DNA of 64,000 nt from Oceanimonas pelagia (GTDB taxonomy: Bacteria > Pseudomonadota > Gammaproteobacteria > Enterobacterales > Aeromonadaceae): assembly GCF_030849025.1 (NCBI RefSeq), contig NZ_CP118224.1, positions 1,348,001-1,412,000 on the forward strand, written 5' to 3'. Below the pieces are notes generated by a model, which was given only the letters and a program-made list of their open reading frames with translations, was not told where the DNA came from and made no database searches. Below are positions 63,272 to 64,000 of the stretch, in pieces. Numbering within the stretch: position 1 is the first letter of the stretch; every line of letters starts with the position of its first letter. The position numbers and the translations under genes were made by a program.

Positions 63272-64000
63272 ATGTCAGCATATTTGGTATTAGCATCGAT
63301 TGGCGCCTTGCTGGCGTTGCTTATTCATGGCCGGCTGTCACCGGCGGTGTTGTTCAGCAGCTGGGCGGCAGGCTATGTGATCCTCGGGGTGGTGGACGAG
63401 CAGGCCATGCTGTCGAGTTTTTCCAACCCGGCACTGATCACCCTGCTGGTGCTGATGCTGGTGTCGCTGGCGCTGGAGCGCTCGCCCTTGCTGGAGCGGC
63501 TGTCCGATACCCTGCTGAGAGGGCAGGAATGGCGCGCCAGCCTGCGGCTGATGGGACTGACCGCCGGGCTTTCCGCCTTTCTCAACAACACCGCCGTGGT
63601 GGGCTCGCTGCTGGGGGTGATCTCCCGCCAGCGCCATATTCCTGCCTCGCGGTTGCTTATTCCGCTGTCGTTCGCTTCCATTCTCGGCGGCATCACTACC
63701 CTGGTGGGCACCTCCACCAACCTGGTGGTGAACTCCTTCGTGGTCAACGCCGGGCTGCCGGCACTGGGCATGTTCCAGTTCACCCTGGTGGGTCTGCCGG
63801 TGGCGCTGCTGTGCCTGCTGGGCCTGCTGTTCAGCCGGCGCTTTTTGCCCTCGCACCAGATGCAGGGCGAAGAAGGCACCCAGCCCTATTTTCTGGAAGC
63901 GCGGCTGGAAGCCGGCTCGCCGCTGATAGGGCACAGCATTGAAGACAATGGCCTGCGTCGGCTCAACGGCCTGTTTTTGCTGGAAATTGCCCGTAACGAC
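63272..64000 (+). CDS. SLC13/DASS-type transporter, probable sulfate permease (3' end outside window)
   Basis: 243 residues visible, open to the window end. Six or so transmembrane helices from the N terminus (YLVLASIGALLALLIHG), then SAFLNNTAVVGSLLGVI and GGITTLVGTSTNLVVNSFVV, the two NT/ST-type hairpin motifs of the SLC13/ArsB-like superfamily. The stretch EARLEAGSPLIGHSIED looks like the start of a TrkA-C (RCK) domain, as in sulfur-linked members. In-frame ATGs at 63230 and 63239 are alternative starts. Divergence from cysD-cysNC supports sulfate transport (inference). Confidence 0.82.
   Translation, partial: MSAYLVLASIGALLALLIHGRLSPAVLFSSWAAGYVILGVVDEQAMLSSFSNPALITLLVLMLVSLALERSPLLERLSDTLLRGQEWRASLRLMGLTAGLSAFLNNTAVVGSLLGVISRQRHIPASRLLIPLSFASILGGITTLVGTSTNLVVNSFVVNAGLPALGMFQFTLVGLPVALLCLLGLLFSRRFLPSHQMQGEEGTQPYFLEARLEAGSPLIGHSIEDNGLRRLNGLFLLEIARND

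Overview
The window is about 64 kb of GC-rich chromosome from a free-living gammaproteobacterium. Gene content and protein similarity (LuxO/LuxU, YtfK, YbaM, SmrB/PrmB, HexR, fused CysNC, FadE with a PsrA-like repressor, periplasmic nitrate reductase) suggest an Aeromonadales-type marine or aquatic organism of the Oceanimonas/Zobellella/Oceanisphaera kind; this placement is inference. I see no phage, insertion sequence or CRISPR array. It reads as core chromosome with dense, mostly short operons.

Layout. 1-8.4 kb: 3' part of topA, a small unknown protein, alkyltransferase-like Atl, an Aer-type chemoreceptor, gamma-glutamyltransferase, tRNA-Gly and tRNA-Cys, a DUF1853 gene whose end runs into tRNA-Cys, and a Nif3-family gene. 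8.6-10.6 kb: luxO-luxU, followed by an unannotated short convergent transcription unit with a sigma54-type promoter and two LuxO-like boxes. 10.7-19.5 kb: a molybdenum block (Moco riboswitch, moaA, FNR-box napFDABC, moaBCDE, moeA), later joined by modF at 42 kb. 19.6-25.5 kb: folE, a SelW-like protein, a two-domain ornithine-lipid-type acyltransferase divergent from a patatin, and speA. 25.6-29 kb: ybaM, a candidate sigmaE-dependent sRNA whose 5' end matches the RybB seed, a PsrA-like repressor and fadE. 29-32.5 kb: eda, pykA and hexR. 32.9-36 kb: rimO, sodB, grxD. 35.7-38.7 kb: aguBA with a divergent LysR gene. 38.8-45 kb: an antiporter, a 2-Cys peroxiredoxin, small proteins, modF, a ChrR-like cupin, RNase T and tRNA-Ser. 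45-54 kb: a gene-poor stretch with a microprotein, a MASE3-PAS-GGDEF-EAL protein, an acyl-CoA synthetase, a LysR gene, DUF2982, nfsA, a universal stress protein and two tiny membrane proteins. 54-60 kb: a candidate FNR-controlled sRNA, sixA, ytfK, smrB, prmB, aroC, epmC, an ATP-NAD kinase-like gene and yfcL. 60-64 kb: cysD-cysNC and a divergent SLC13-type transporter (cut by the window end).

How it fits together. SpeA, AguA and AguB give a complete arginine-agmatine-N-carbamoylputrescine-putrescine route. HexR sits beside eda and pykA, typical central-carbon targets. MoaA-E, MoeA and ModF supply or handle the cofactor used by NapA. A PsrA-type box before the acyl-CoA synthetase suggests it shares a fatty-acid regulon with fadE. 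The most interesting non-coding content is three orphan promoter-plus-terminator units in intergenic DNA, each matching a different stress or signal input: sigmaE (envelope), sigma54/LuxO (cell density) and FNR (anaerobiosis).
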